From contig CAVVPY010000001.1 of the NCBI GenBank assembly GCA_963750295.1, forward strand, positions 1,674,001 to 1,738,000: a DNA stretch of 64,000 bases, given 5' to 3'. This DNA is from CAVVPY01 sp963750295 (GTDB lineage Bacteria > Actinomycetota > Actinomycetes > Mycobacteriales > Jatrophihabitantaceae). The translations under genes and the position numbers were made by a program. Below, one piece after another: positions 1-9,000 of this stretch. Numbering within the stretch: position 1 is the stretch's first letter; each line of letters begins with the position of its first letter. The notes under the pieces are model-generated. The model saw only the letters and a list, made by a program, of their open reading frames with translations. It did no database searches and was not told the origin of the DNA.

Positions 1-86
1 TCCAGCACGGCGAAGGACCCGGCAGCGCCGCCGGTCCACTTGCCATCGATGAACATCTCCGTCGGGGTGCCGGCAGGAAGCGTCAT
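1..86 (-). CDS. Aldehyde dehydrogenase family protein, N-terminal fragment
   Basis: Only the first 28 codons are inside the window; the gene runs off the left edge. The ATG is at 86 on the minus strand. The visible residues read MTLPAGTPTEMFIDG followed by KWTGGAAGSFAVL, the typical opening of NAD(P)-dependent aldehyde or succinate-semialdehyde dehydrogenases (Met-Phe-Ile-Asp-Gly-Lys-Trp, then a Gly/Ala turn before the 'D-P-A-T' segment). The catalytic part is not visible, so substrate cannot be assigned. It is divergent from the esterase gene at 185, with a perfect inverted repeat between them. Confidence 0.6.
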   Translation of the reverse strand, partial: MTLPAGTPTEMFIDGKWTGGAAGSFAVL

Positions 87-137
87 GGGGCCAAGCTTGC
101 CACCGCCGTGCCGGACCCGAATGGCACATATTTCTGA

Positions 138-153
138 GTGCACAACTGTGCAC
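138..153. promoter_or_regulatory. Perfect inverted repeat between divergent genes, candidate operator
   Basis: GTGCACA at 138-144 and TGTGCAC at 147-153 are exact reverse complements separated by AC. The repeat lies between the divergent starts at 86 and 185 and ends about 18 bases before the -10-like hexamer of the right-hand gene, where a dimeric repressor would act. No regulator gene is adjacent inside the window. Confidence 0.45.
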
Positions 154-171
154 CCGGGCGCGATTCGGCGC

Positions 172-185
172 TAGGGTCCGAACCA
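172..185 (+). promoter_or_regulatory. -10 hexamer of a likely leaderless promoter for the esterase
   Basis: TAGGGT at 172-177 lies 7 bases before the ATG at 185 and no Shine-Dalgarno sequence is present, matching the TAnnnT layout seen before many genes here. Confidence 0.45.
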
Positions 186-1451
186 TGCAGGCCGCCGAGA
201 TCCGCGACAGCGGGACAGTGCTCGGCACCGCGCTGGACGAGACAGCCGAGCTGGCGCGTGACGTGCATCGGGCGGTCGCGGGCCGGCTGTTCGGGCTGCT
301 CGGCGCGCCCGGCGCGCCGATCAAGCGGCTGCACGACGGCATCGCGGCGCTCGCCTACGGCGCAACGCGACTCAGCGTCCGTGTGGTGCCACGAGCCGTG
401 GGTGCGGTGGCGGCCGAGTTGCGCACACCGACTGCCGAATCGGTCGACGACCACCCCCGGGCACACTTCGTCCTCAGCGCCCTGGGCGGCTGGGCCGGCG
501 ACCGGATGGAAGCCGACGGCGTCTCGATCGCTCCCCGGATGCGGCTGCGCACGCACGACGGCCGGCTGCGCGGCATGCCGAGCAACGTCGTCGCACGATG
601 CCGCCGACGGTGCCACCGGCCGGCTCGTGGTCTTCGTCCACGGCCTGTGCGAGAACGAGCGGTTCTGGTGGTTCGGCGCCGAGCGCAACTACGGCGACCG
701 TGACGTGACCTACGGGTCGCGCCTGCGTGCCGAGCTCAGGGTGGACGCCGCTGTACCTGCACTACAACACCGGCCTGCACATCTCCGAGAACGGCCGGTT
801 GCTCGCCGGCCTGCTCGAATCCCTCGTCGCGACGTGGCCGGTCCCCGTCACCGAGATCGCCCTCGTCGGCCATTCGATGGGCGGGCTGGTCGTCCGGTCC
901 GCGGCGCACCAGGCGGCCGCGCACCGGCCTCGAGTGGGTGAAGCCGCTGCGGCACATCGTCGGCCTCGGGACACCGCACACCGGCGCGCCGCTGGAACGG
1001 GCGACCAACGCCGGCATGCACGCGCTGGCGAAACTGCCCGAGACCCGCCCGTTCGCGACCTACTTCAACAAGCGCAGCGTCGGCATCAAGGATCTGCGCT
1101 ACGGCTCGGTCGTCGAGGACGACTGGCGCGGACTTCGACCCGGACGAGCGGCTGATCGACCGCGTGCACGCCGGCCTCGCTGCTCGCCCGGCGTCGCGTA
1201 CTCGATGGCATCCGCGACGCTGTCGAAGCAACCCGGCGGGGCCGTTCGCGCACGACCTGCTCGTGCAGCACGTGAGCGCGCACGGCACCGGCCCGAAGCG
1301 GCGCATCGAGTTCGACGTCGACCGGCTGTTTCACCTGGGCGGCAAGACCCACTTCCACCTGCTCGACCACCCGCTGGTCTACGAGCAGTTGCGCTCGTGG
1401 CTCGAGGGAGCGGACGGCGCGCAGCCCCCGACCGCAGCCGACATCGTATGA
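185..1451 (+). pseudogene. PGAP1-like alpha/beta hydrolase (esterase/lipase), multiply frameshifted
   Basis: Reading across frames gives one continuous hydrolase: LVVFVHGLCENERFWWF (oxyanion-hole region, near 620), the nucleophile elbow GHSMGG near 870, GLGTPHTGAPLER near 965, and a C-terminal FDVDRLFHLGGKTHFHLL carrying the likely catalytic His near 1350. The frame changes near 590, 735, 928, 1130, 1185 and 1242. The first five are single-base gains; the last is a net +2 or -1. No motif is otherwise damaged and no in-frame nonsense was noticed between shifts, so sequencing error is at least as likely as decay. Its TGA overlaps the ATG of the SDR gene (ATGA at 1448-1451). Confidence 0.6.
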
Positions 1452-2116
1452 GCGGCGCGCGGGTGGTCGTGGTCGGTGCGGCCGGTGCACTCGGTCAAGC
1501 CGTCGTCCGAGCCTTCGTTGCGCAGGGCGCGAGCGTGCGGGGCCTGGACCGCGCTGTTCCGGACGAGGTGCCCGCCGGCGCCGACCATGACACGACCGAT
1601 GTCCTGGACGACGCCGCTCTGCGCGTCAGTTTCGATGCCGAGCCACCACCCTGGGCGGTCATCAATGTGGTCGGTGGCTTCGCGCCGCACCGTCCGCTGA
1701 CCGAACTGGACCCGGACGAACTGATGTCCCAGTTGCGTCTCAACCTGCTCTCGGCGGCCCTGATCACCAAGCACGCGTTACGCCGGTTCGGCGAGACCGG
1801 CGAGGGCCGACTGGTCCACACGGCGAGCCGGGTCGCCTACCGCACCGAGGGCGCTGGCTTCGCCTACTCGATCAGCAAGCTCGGTGTCGTCCACCTGGTC
1901 GAGATGGCGGCGCGCGAGGTGCACGGCAGCGCAATCACCGTCAACGCCGTCGTCCCCAGCATCATCGACACTCCGGCCAACCGGGCCGCCATGCCGAACT
2001 CCGACCTTGCCCGCTGGCCGAAGGCGGATGAGGTCGCGGCCGCGTACGTGTGGTTGGCGTCGCGCGAGGCCTCGCTCGTGTCGGGCACCGCCGTGCCGGT
2101 TTACGGCCGCAGCTGA
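1448..2116 (+). CDS. SDR family oxidoreductase
   Basis: A 222-residue short-chain dehydrogenase. The N-terminal Rossmann motif GAAGALG (about residues 9-15) binds NAD(P); the active-site signature is YSISK near residue 140, with the catalytic Ser in HTASRVAYR just before, and the usual late segment NAVVPSIIDTPANR. Length is short for the family (about 250) but the core is complete. The start overlaps the stop of the upstream esterase by ATGA, suggesting coupled translation. The substrate cannot be read from the sequence. Confidence 0.85.
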   Translation: MSGARVVVVGAAGALGQAVVRAFVAQGASVRGLDRAVPDEVPAGADHDTTDVLDDAALRVSFDAEPPPWAVINVVGGFAPHRPLTELDPDELMSQLRLNLLSAALITKHALRRFGETGEGRLVHTASRVAYRTEGAGFAYSISKLGVVHLVEMAAREVHGSAITVNAVVPSIIDTPANRAAMPNSDLARWPKADEVAAAYVWLASREASLVSGTAVPVYGRS

Positions 2117-2118
2117 AC

Positions 2119-2132
2119 TAGAACACGTTCTC
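2119..2132. promoter_or_regulatory. KstR-like palindrome upstream of SnoaL-like gene
   Basis: TAGAACACGTTCTC contains AGAAC and GTTCT as inverted arms around AC. It fits 9 of the 9-10 fixed positions of the published mycobacterial KstR motif TnnAACnnGTTnnA except the last base. It sits about 10 bases before the -10-like hexamer TACCGT at 2142 of the SnoaL-like gene. Binding by a KstR-type TetR repressor is inference. Confidence 0.35.
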
Positions 2133-2141
2133 GTTTCGGGG

Positions 2142-2154
2142 TACCGTCCGGACA
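2142..2154 (+). promoter_or_regulatory. -10 hexamer, likely leaderless start of SnoaL-like gene
   Basis: TACCGT at 2142-2147, then 6 bases, then ATG at 2154. No Shine-Dalgarno sequence is visible. This fixes the start codon. Confidence 0.5.
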
Positions 2155-2603
2155 TGGACGCCCTCCGCGAGTTCGAGCGCCTCAAGCAACTGAAGTACCG
2201 CTACCTGCGCACGCTCGACCTCAAGTTGTGGGACGAGTTCGCGGCGACACTGGCCGTGGACGTCCAGGCGAGCTACGGGCCCAAGCTGACCTTCGCCGGG
2301 CGCGACGCCGTCGTCGACTTCATGCGCGCGTCGCTCGGTCCGGACGTGATCACCGTCCACCACTGCCACCATCCCGAACTCAGCGTCGACGGCGACACCG
2401 CGACCGGCCGCTGGTACCTCGACGACAAGGTGATCGTGCTCGGGCAGCGCCTGCTGCTGACCGGAGCAGCCTTCTACGAGGACGAGTACGTGCACACCGA
2501 CGGCGAATGGCTGATCGCGCGCACCGGCTACGAGCGCAGCTACGAGGCGGTGCAGCCGCTCGGGGACGGCTGGCAGCTCACGGCCAACCGGTGGGCGTCG
2601 TGA
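2154..2603 (+). CDS. SnoaL-like / nuclear transport factor 2 family protein
   Basis: A 149-residue protein of the NTF2-like cone fold (SnoaL_4 type). The pattern is an N-terminal helix (LREFERLKQLKYRYLRTLD), then LWDEFAATLAVDV, a central HHCHHPEL strand and WYLDDKV, ending near GERSYE-type residues. Such proteins are often small hydratases, dehydratases or isomerases of polyketide, steroid or aromatic metabolism. The start ATG at 2154 follows a -10-like hexamer by 6 bases. The next gene's GTG overlaps its stop (GTGA at 2600-2603), so the two are probably co-translated. Substrate unknown. Confidence 0.8.
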   Translation: MDALREFERLKQLKYRYLRTLDLKLWDEFAATLAVDVQASYGPKLTFAGRDAVVDFMRASLGPDVITVHHCHHPELSVDGDTATGRWYLDDKVIVLGQRLLLTGAAFYEDEYVHTDGEWLIARTGYERSYEAVQPLGDGWQLTANRWAS

Positions 2604-3073
2604 AGACCAAGCCGAAGGGCCTCGACAAGCCGGGCGTCGTCAAGGTCATCAAAGCGATGTCTTCGGTGAACACGTGGCTCTATCGCGCCAGCGGCGGGCG
2701 CGTCGGTGCCCATTGGCGCATCGGGAGCGGGCTGCGCAAGAAGGTGCCGATCTGCCTGCTCACGACCACCGGGCGCAAGAGCGGCCAGCCGCGCACCGTC
2801 CCGCTGTGCTACCTCGCCGACGGCGAGCGCGTGGTGCTGGTCGCGTCGCAGGGCGGCTTGCCGAAACACCCGCTGTGGTACCTGAATCTGGTGGCCGACC
2901 CCGCGGTCGTCGTCCAGATCGGCCGCCGCGCGAAGCCCATGCGCGCGCGTCCCGCCGGCCCGGGTGAGCGCGCCGAGTTGTGGCCGCGGCTGACCGACCT
3001 GTACGCCGATTTCGACAGCTACCAGTCCTGGACCGATCGCGAGATCCCCGTCGTCATCTGCGAGCCGGCGTAA
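2600..3073 (+). CDS. Nitroreductase / deazaflavin-dependent oxidoreductase (DUF385, Ddn-like)
   Basis: A 157-residue split-barrel flavin or F420-binding protein. Diagnostic segments are LLTTTGRKSGQPRTVPLCYL (residues about 55-75), VLVASQGG, and HPLWYLNLVADPAVVVQIG, which match the Rv3547/Ddn-type family. Known members reduce substrates with F420H2; cofactor use here is inferred. The GTG at 2600 is chosen because it overlaps the upstream TGA; an in-frame GTG at 2591 is an alternative that would add three residues. Confidence 0.85.
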   Translation: MKTKPKGLDKPGVVKVIKAMSSVNTWLYRASGGRVGAHWRIGSGLRKKVPICLLTTTGRKSGQPRTVPLCYLADGERVVLVASQGGLPKHPLWYLNLVADPAVVVQIGRRAKPMRARPAGPGERAELWPRLTDLYADFDSYQSWTDREIPVVICEPA

Positions 3074-3118
3074 GGCTCGTCGAATTCCTCGAACACCACT
3101 CGATCATCATCCATCGGC

Positions 3119-3132
3119 GATACTGGCGCCCA
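3119..3132 (+). promoter_or_regulatory. -10 hexamer of likely leaderless promoter for the acetoacetate-CoA ligase
   Basis: GATACT at 3119-3124 precedes the ATG at 3132 by 7 bases, without a Shine-Dalgarno sequence. Confidence 0.45.
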
Positions 3133-5114
3133 TGCCGTCCGACCTGTCGCCCGACCCGATCTGGACGCCCGACCCGGCGGACGTCGCGGCGGCGCGCATC
3201 ACCGAGTTCGCAGCGATCGCCGCACAGCGTGCCGGACGCGACCTGCCGACCTATGCCGAGCTGCTCGCCTGGTCGGTGGCCGAACCGGCGGCGTTCTGGC
3301 GCTGCCTGTGGGACTTCTTCGACGTCCGCTCCGCGTCAGGCAGCGAGACGGTGCTCACCGATGACGCGATGCCCGGCGCGCGGTGGTTCCCCGATGCGCG
3401 GCTCAACTACGTCGACCAGGTCTTCCGCGGCCGTCCCGACGACGGCGTCGCCATCGTCGAGTGCGACGAGACCGGCCGGCACGACGAGATACACCTGGGC
3501 GCGAGCTGCGTCACGACGTCGCGGCGCTCGCGGCGACGCTGCGCGGCCACGGCGTCGGCATCGGTGACCGGGTCGTCGCCTACCTCCCCAACGGTGCCGA
3601 GGCCGTCGTCGCGTTCCTCGCCACCGCGAGCCTCGGCGCGATCTGGTCGGCCTGCGGGATGGACTACGCGCCCGGCGCGCCGCGCTCGGCCGGTTCGGCT
3701 CAGCTCGACCCGCTCGTCCTGCTTCACTGCGGACGGTTACCGCAACGGCGGCAAGGTGTACGACCGGGCCGGGGCGGTGGCCGAGATCCGGGCCGGGCTG
3801 CCGAGCGTGCGGGCGACGATCGCCGCCGACCGGATCGGTGCCGGCCGCCCTGCCCGATGCGCAGGCGTGGACGGACTGCCGTCGCGGCCGACGTCGCCCT
3901 CGACACCGTCCCGGTCGCGTTCGACCACCCGCTGTGGGTGCTGTTCTCGTCCGGGACGACGGGCCTGCCCAAAGGGCATCGTCCACGGCCACGGCGGGGT
4001 GCTGCTCGAACATCTCAAGGCGGTCGGGCTGCAGTGCGATCTCGGACCCGGCGACGTGTTCTGGTGGTACACCACGCCGAGCTGGATGATGTGGAACTTC
4101 CAGGTCGCCGGCCTGCTCACCGGCGCCACGATCGTCTGCTACGACGGCAGTCCGGCCTACCCGACCACCGATGCGGTCTGGGCGCTCGCGGCCCGGCTGG
4201 GCGTGACCTACCTCGGCACCAGCCCGGCGTACCTGGCCGCATGCGCGAAGGCCGACGTGCACCCGGGCACCGACCACGACCTGCACGCCCTGCGCACGCT
4301 CGGCGTGACGGGCTCCACGCTTGCGGCACCGATGTACCGCTGGGCCGCCGAGCACGTGGGTGCGCGGGTGCAGGTCGCCTCGATCACCGGCGGGACGGAT
4401 GTGGTCACCGCCTTCGCGGGCAGCGCACCGAACGTCCCGGTCTGGGCGGGCGAGATCTCGGCCGCGTTCCTCGGCGTCGCGCTCGATTCCTTCGACGACA
4501 GCGGACGCAGCGTCCGCGACGAGGTCGGCGAACTTGTCGTCACCGCTCCGATGCCGTCGATGCCGGTGCGATTCTGGGACGACCCCGACGGCGCTCGCTA
4601 CCGCGAGGCGTACTTCGACACCTATCCCGGAGTCTGGCGGCACGGCGACTGGGTCACCATCTCCAGCCGCGGCAGCGTGGTCATGCACGGCCGGTCGGAC
4701 GCGACCCTGAACCGCAACGGGATCCGGATGGGCAGTGCCGACATCTACGAAGCCGTCGAGCAGCTCCCCGAGATCGCCGAGGCGCTGGTGATCGGCGTCG
4801 ACGAGAACGGTGGCGGTTACTGGATGCCGCTGTTCGTGCAACTCCAGCCGGGCGCCGAACTCGACGACGCGCTGCGCGACCGGATCCGCACCGCCGTCCG
4901 CGAGCACGCCTCACCCCGGCACGTCCCGGACGAGGTGATCGCCGCACCCGGCATCCCGCACACGCGTACCGGGAAGAAGCTCGAGGTCCCGATCAAGAAG
5001 CTGCTGTCCGACAGCGCGGCCAAGAGCACCTTCGATCCCGGCAGCGTCGATGACCCGTCACTGGTCGACTGGTTCGTCGCCCAGGGCGAGGCGCACCGAC
5101 GGTCGCGGTCCTGA
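3132..5114 (+). pseudogene. Acetoacetate-CoA ligase, frameshifted
   Basis: This is an ANL-superfamily enzyme of about 655 residues that would activate acetoacetate with ATP and CoA. Visible parts in successive frames are the N-terminal AACS segment (DPIWTPDPADVAAARITEF), IWSACGMDYAP, FTADGYRNGGKVYDR, the P-loop-like SSGTTGLPKG near 3945, GTSPAYLAAC, and the C-terminal A10 motif TRTGKKLEVPIKKLL near 4970. The frame shifts near 3495 (net +2), 3722, 3836, 3886 and 3973 (each +1). The last is a GGG where GG would restore Gly-Ile-Val. From 4000 to the stop the frame is clean. Either an assembly problem over 500 bases or a recent pseudogene. Confidence 0.7.
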
Positions 5115-5125
5115 CCGGCAGATCC

Positions 5126-5836
5126 TCAGCCGGTGCTGCCTTCGACGTCACCGACTTCCATCGGCGCGGCGTCGACCGTCGGTTCGTCGACCATCGCGAG
5201 CAAGGGCTTGATCGTGACCGGATCGACCTCGACCGGGCCGAACTGACTGGCGGGCTCATCGACGCGACGGTGATCGCGCGGGCGTTGCTCGGTGACGTGG
5301 TGCGCCGTCGTGCGCCGGTCGAGCATGGCGGCATCCAGCCAGGCAGTCGCGAGGCCGACCCCGACCGGATCGCTGGTGTCGGGTCGGCTGTCGACCCGGA
5401 CGGCGACCGCTGCCTCGACCGCGGCCTTCAACCGCGGCAGTTGGGCCACCTCGGTACGAATCAGCCGGGTGATCATCGGCCGGTAAACCATCCGTATCCC
5501 GGGCGGCCGCGCGTCGATGCGGTACCGGACCAGGGTGCGGTCGTCCTCGCCGTACAACTCGAAGGCACCAGTGGCGCGGGCGGGGCCGGTGACGATCTCG
5601 AACCCGATCTCATGCGGGGGCTCGAAGTTCGTCACCAGGAAGTCGGCGTCGATCGGGCGCCCTCCCGGCCCTTCGAGGACCTGCCGGTAGACCGCTCCCT
5701 TGCCCTGTTTGGTGACCATGCGAACCAGTTTGAGGATTCCAGCGCGCCATTCCCGGCAGCGCTGTGGCGTGGCCAGGTAACCGAACACGTCCTCGGCCGG
5801 GCGATCGATGACCACGCAATTCTCTGCGTGTGGCAT
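5126..5836 (-). CDS. SRPBCC family (polyketide cyclase/dehydrase-like) protein
   Basis: A 236-residue protein. Residues 1-150 form a START-like hydrophobic pocket domain: ENCVVIDRPAEDVFGYLATP, the Trp after CREWRAGILK, and LVRYRIDARPPGIRMVYRP. The domain normally ends about where KAAVEAAVAVR occurs; the remaining 80 or so residues (rich in Asp, Pro, Val, ending EVGDVEGSTG) match nothing recognised and may be a tail or read-through after loss of the original stop. The ATG at 5836 is chosen because AGGAAG lies 6 bases upstream. Ligand unknown. It converges on the ligase gene. Confidence 0.7.
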   Translation of the reverse strand: MPHAENCVVIDRPAEDVFGYLATPQRCREWRAGILKLVRMVTKQGKGAVYRQVLEGPGGRPIDADFLVTNFEPPHEIGFEIVTGPARATGAFELYGEDDRTLVRYRIDARPPGIRMVYRPMITRLIRTEVAQLPRLKAAVEAAVAVRVDSRPDTSDPVGVGLATAWLDAAMLDRRTTAHHVTEQRPRDHRRVDEPASQFGPVEVDPVTIKPLLAMVDEPTVDAAPMEVGDVEGSTG

Positions 5837-6017
5837 GGGCATCTTCCTGGACGGGGAAGAGCCGGGGCACCGGCGTAGGGACCGGCTCCGCGGCTCGTTC
5901 CGAACCACGTCCCGATCCCCCGATCTCGGGCCCTACTTCACATAGTTGATACCGGAATCGGACGACTCGCAACTCAAGCGCGCCGTGTGTGTGCCCGCCC
6001 GGGTCACCAAACCCAGG

Positions 6018-9000
6018 TCACGGCAGGCGGACGAGGCACCACACCGACTTACCGGTTTCGGTCAACCGGGTGCCCCAGCGTTCGGCCAGCGTGGCCACGA
6101 TCAGCAGCCCGCGGCCGTTGTCGTCGGCCGGACCGGCGTGACGCATCTGTGGCGGCGCGGACGCGGAGTCGTGGACGTCGACGAAGATCCGGTCCAGCGC
6201 GCGGCGCATCCGCATCTCGATCGGCGGTGCGCCGTGGCGCAGCGCGTTCGTGACCAGCTCGCTGACGATCAGCTCGACGTCGTAGCCGACCTCCTCCGGC
6301 ACCACCCACTCGGCGAGCTGCCGGGTCGCGAACTCACGGGCGAGCCGCGGCGCGTCGGCGTCCGCGACAAGGTCCAGCGACGCGAACCGCTCGGCGCTGG
6401 AGCGGTCGGACACCCGGGCGATCAGGACCGCGACGTCGTCGTCCGGCCCGTCTGCTCCGTCATGGCGGTCGGCGAGCAGCTCGTCCACGAGGAGCCCGGG
6501 CAGCGCCTCGAGCGGACCGGCGATGGTGCCGAGATGGCGCACCAACCGGTCGATACCCTCGTCGAGGTCGGTTCCGCGGCGCTCGACGAGCCCGTCGGTG
6601 TAGAAGGTGAGCATTGCGCCTGGTGGCAGGTTCAGCGTCTCGGGCTTGGCCCAGGTCCGCCCGGTGCCGAGCGGCGGGCCGCCGGCGACCAGGCGCTGCA
6701 CGGTGCCGCCGGGCAGGGTCAGCAGTGGCGGCAGGTGCCCGGCGTTGGCGTAGGTGAGCGTGCGTTCGGACGGGTCGTAGATCGCGTAGACGCAGGTGAC
6801 GATCGTTTCGTTGCTGATCTCGCGGACGGCCGCGTCGAGCAGGTGCAACAGGTAGTCCGGCGACAGGTCCAGCCGCGAGTACGCCCGCACTGTCGCGCGC
6901 AGTTGCCCCATGACCGCGGCGGCCCGCACACCGCGGCCCATCACGTCGCCCAGCACGAGTGCGGTGCGCCCGGCGTCGAGTTCGATCACGTCGTACCAGT
7001 CGCCGCCGACCTCGGTACCGGCGACGCCGGCCTGGTAGAACGTCGCGACGTCCAGGTGGTCGGCGTCGAACGTCCGGGCCGGCAGCAGGCTGCGCTGCAG
7101 TTCCTGGGCAATCGCGTGCTCGCGTGCCTCGGCCTCGCGGGCGGCTGCCGCGGCAGCTGCGGACTGCTCGGCCCGCCGCCGGTCGGTGATGTCCTGGATG
7201 CTCCCGCGCAGCGCGATCGCCGTCCCGTCCGGTCCGCACTCCACCACACCGGTCACCCACACGACCCGTTCGACGTCGGGCGGCACGACGAGCCGGTATT
7301 CCGTGCCGAGGCTCTCGCCGGTCTGCAGGCTCCGCTCGACGGCTGCGGCGACCCGCTCGTAGTCGTCCGGGTGCACGCGTCGCAGCCCGGCCGCCAGGCC
7401 CCCCGTCGCGAAATCCGCCGGGCTCGCCCCGACCATCCGGTAGAACTGGGCCGATCCGGTGATGACGTCGGCGACGGTGTCGACCTCGTAGCTGCCGACG
7501 TCGGCCAGCTCTTCGGCCGTGGCGAGCATTGCGCCCTGCCGCTGCAACTCGTCGACCAGCCGGCGAACCCGGTCGAGTTCGAGATTGGCCCGTACCCGGG
7601 CGAGCAGCTCGCGCGCAGCGAACGGCTTGACCAGATAGTCGTCTGCGCCTGCCTCGAGACCCTCGACCGCGGCATCGTCGCCGGAGCGCGCCGACAGCAT
7701 CACGACCGGGACGTGCATCGTGGCGGTGTCGGCGCGCAGTGCGGTGAGCAGCCCGAACCCGTCGAGGTTGGGCATCATCACGTCGGTGAGGACGAGGTCG
7801 GGCGGATCCGCGCGGGCCAGGTCGAGCGCGACAACGCCGTCCGGCGCAGTGCGCACCGCGAACTCCTCGCCGAGCAGGCGGCTGATGTAGTTGCGCATGT
7901 CGGCGTTGTCGTCGACGACGAGTATTCGGTGCCGGCCGCTCTCGGGGACGACGACCGAGCCGTCCCCGGTGTCCGGATCCACCCAGCGCATCGCCTCGGC
8001 CAGGTAGCCCGCGCCATACTCCGCGGCGCCGTGTACGTCTTCGACGGCTGCCTCGAAGACCCGATCGGGCGGCAGGTGTTCGGTGCCCGGGGGGAGCTCG
8101 ACGGTGAACGTGCTGCCATGGTCCAGGGAGCTCTGGACGGCCACGCGCCCGCCGTGCAGGCCGGCCAGTTCCGCGACGAGCGCCAGCCCGATCCCCGAGC
8201 CCTCGTGGGTGCGCAGCGCCGCACCGCTGACCCGGTGGAACCGCTCGAACAGGCGGTCCTGCTCGGCGGCCGGGATGCCGACGCCGGTGTCGGTCACCGA
8301 CAGGTGCGCGCCGCCATGCTCACCCGGCGCGAGGCGCACGGTGATCCCGCCCTCGAACGTCGCCTTGAGCGCGTTCGACATCAGGTTCAGCACGATCTTG
8401 GCCCACATCTCGCGATCGACGTAGATCGGTTCGGCCAGCAGCGCGCAGTCGACTCGCAGCGTCAGGCCCGCGCGAGCCAGCGCGGACTCGAACATGTTCG
8501 CCAGCTCACCGGTGTACCGCGCCAGATCGAGCGGTTCGAACCGCGCTTGCACGCTGCGCGACTCCAGCCGCGAGAAGTCGAGCAGGGTGTTGACCAGCTT
8601 GAGCAGCCGTTCGCCGTTGCGATGGATCACCTCGATCTGGTCGCGCTGGGGGCCGGGCAGCGCGACGTCGGCCAGCAGGTCCTCGGCCGGGCCGAGCAAC
8701 AGCGTGAGCGGCGTCCGCAGTTCGTGACTGACGTTGGTGAAGAAGGTGGTCTTGGCGCGGTCCAATTCCGCCATCTGCTCGACGCGCCTGCGTTCGGCGG
8801 CGAACGCCCGGGCGCGGGTGATCGCGGCCGAGATCTGTCCGGCGACGAGGTCGACGAAGCTGAGGTACTCGGCGTCCAGGGTGCGGTGCCGGTTCGTCCC
8901 GATGATCAAGAAGCCGTACGGGTCACCCTCGCCGGGTTGGGCGAGCGGGACGATCAGCGCCTGGACGGGCGGGTCCGACCACGCACCGGTGGGCAATTCC

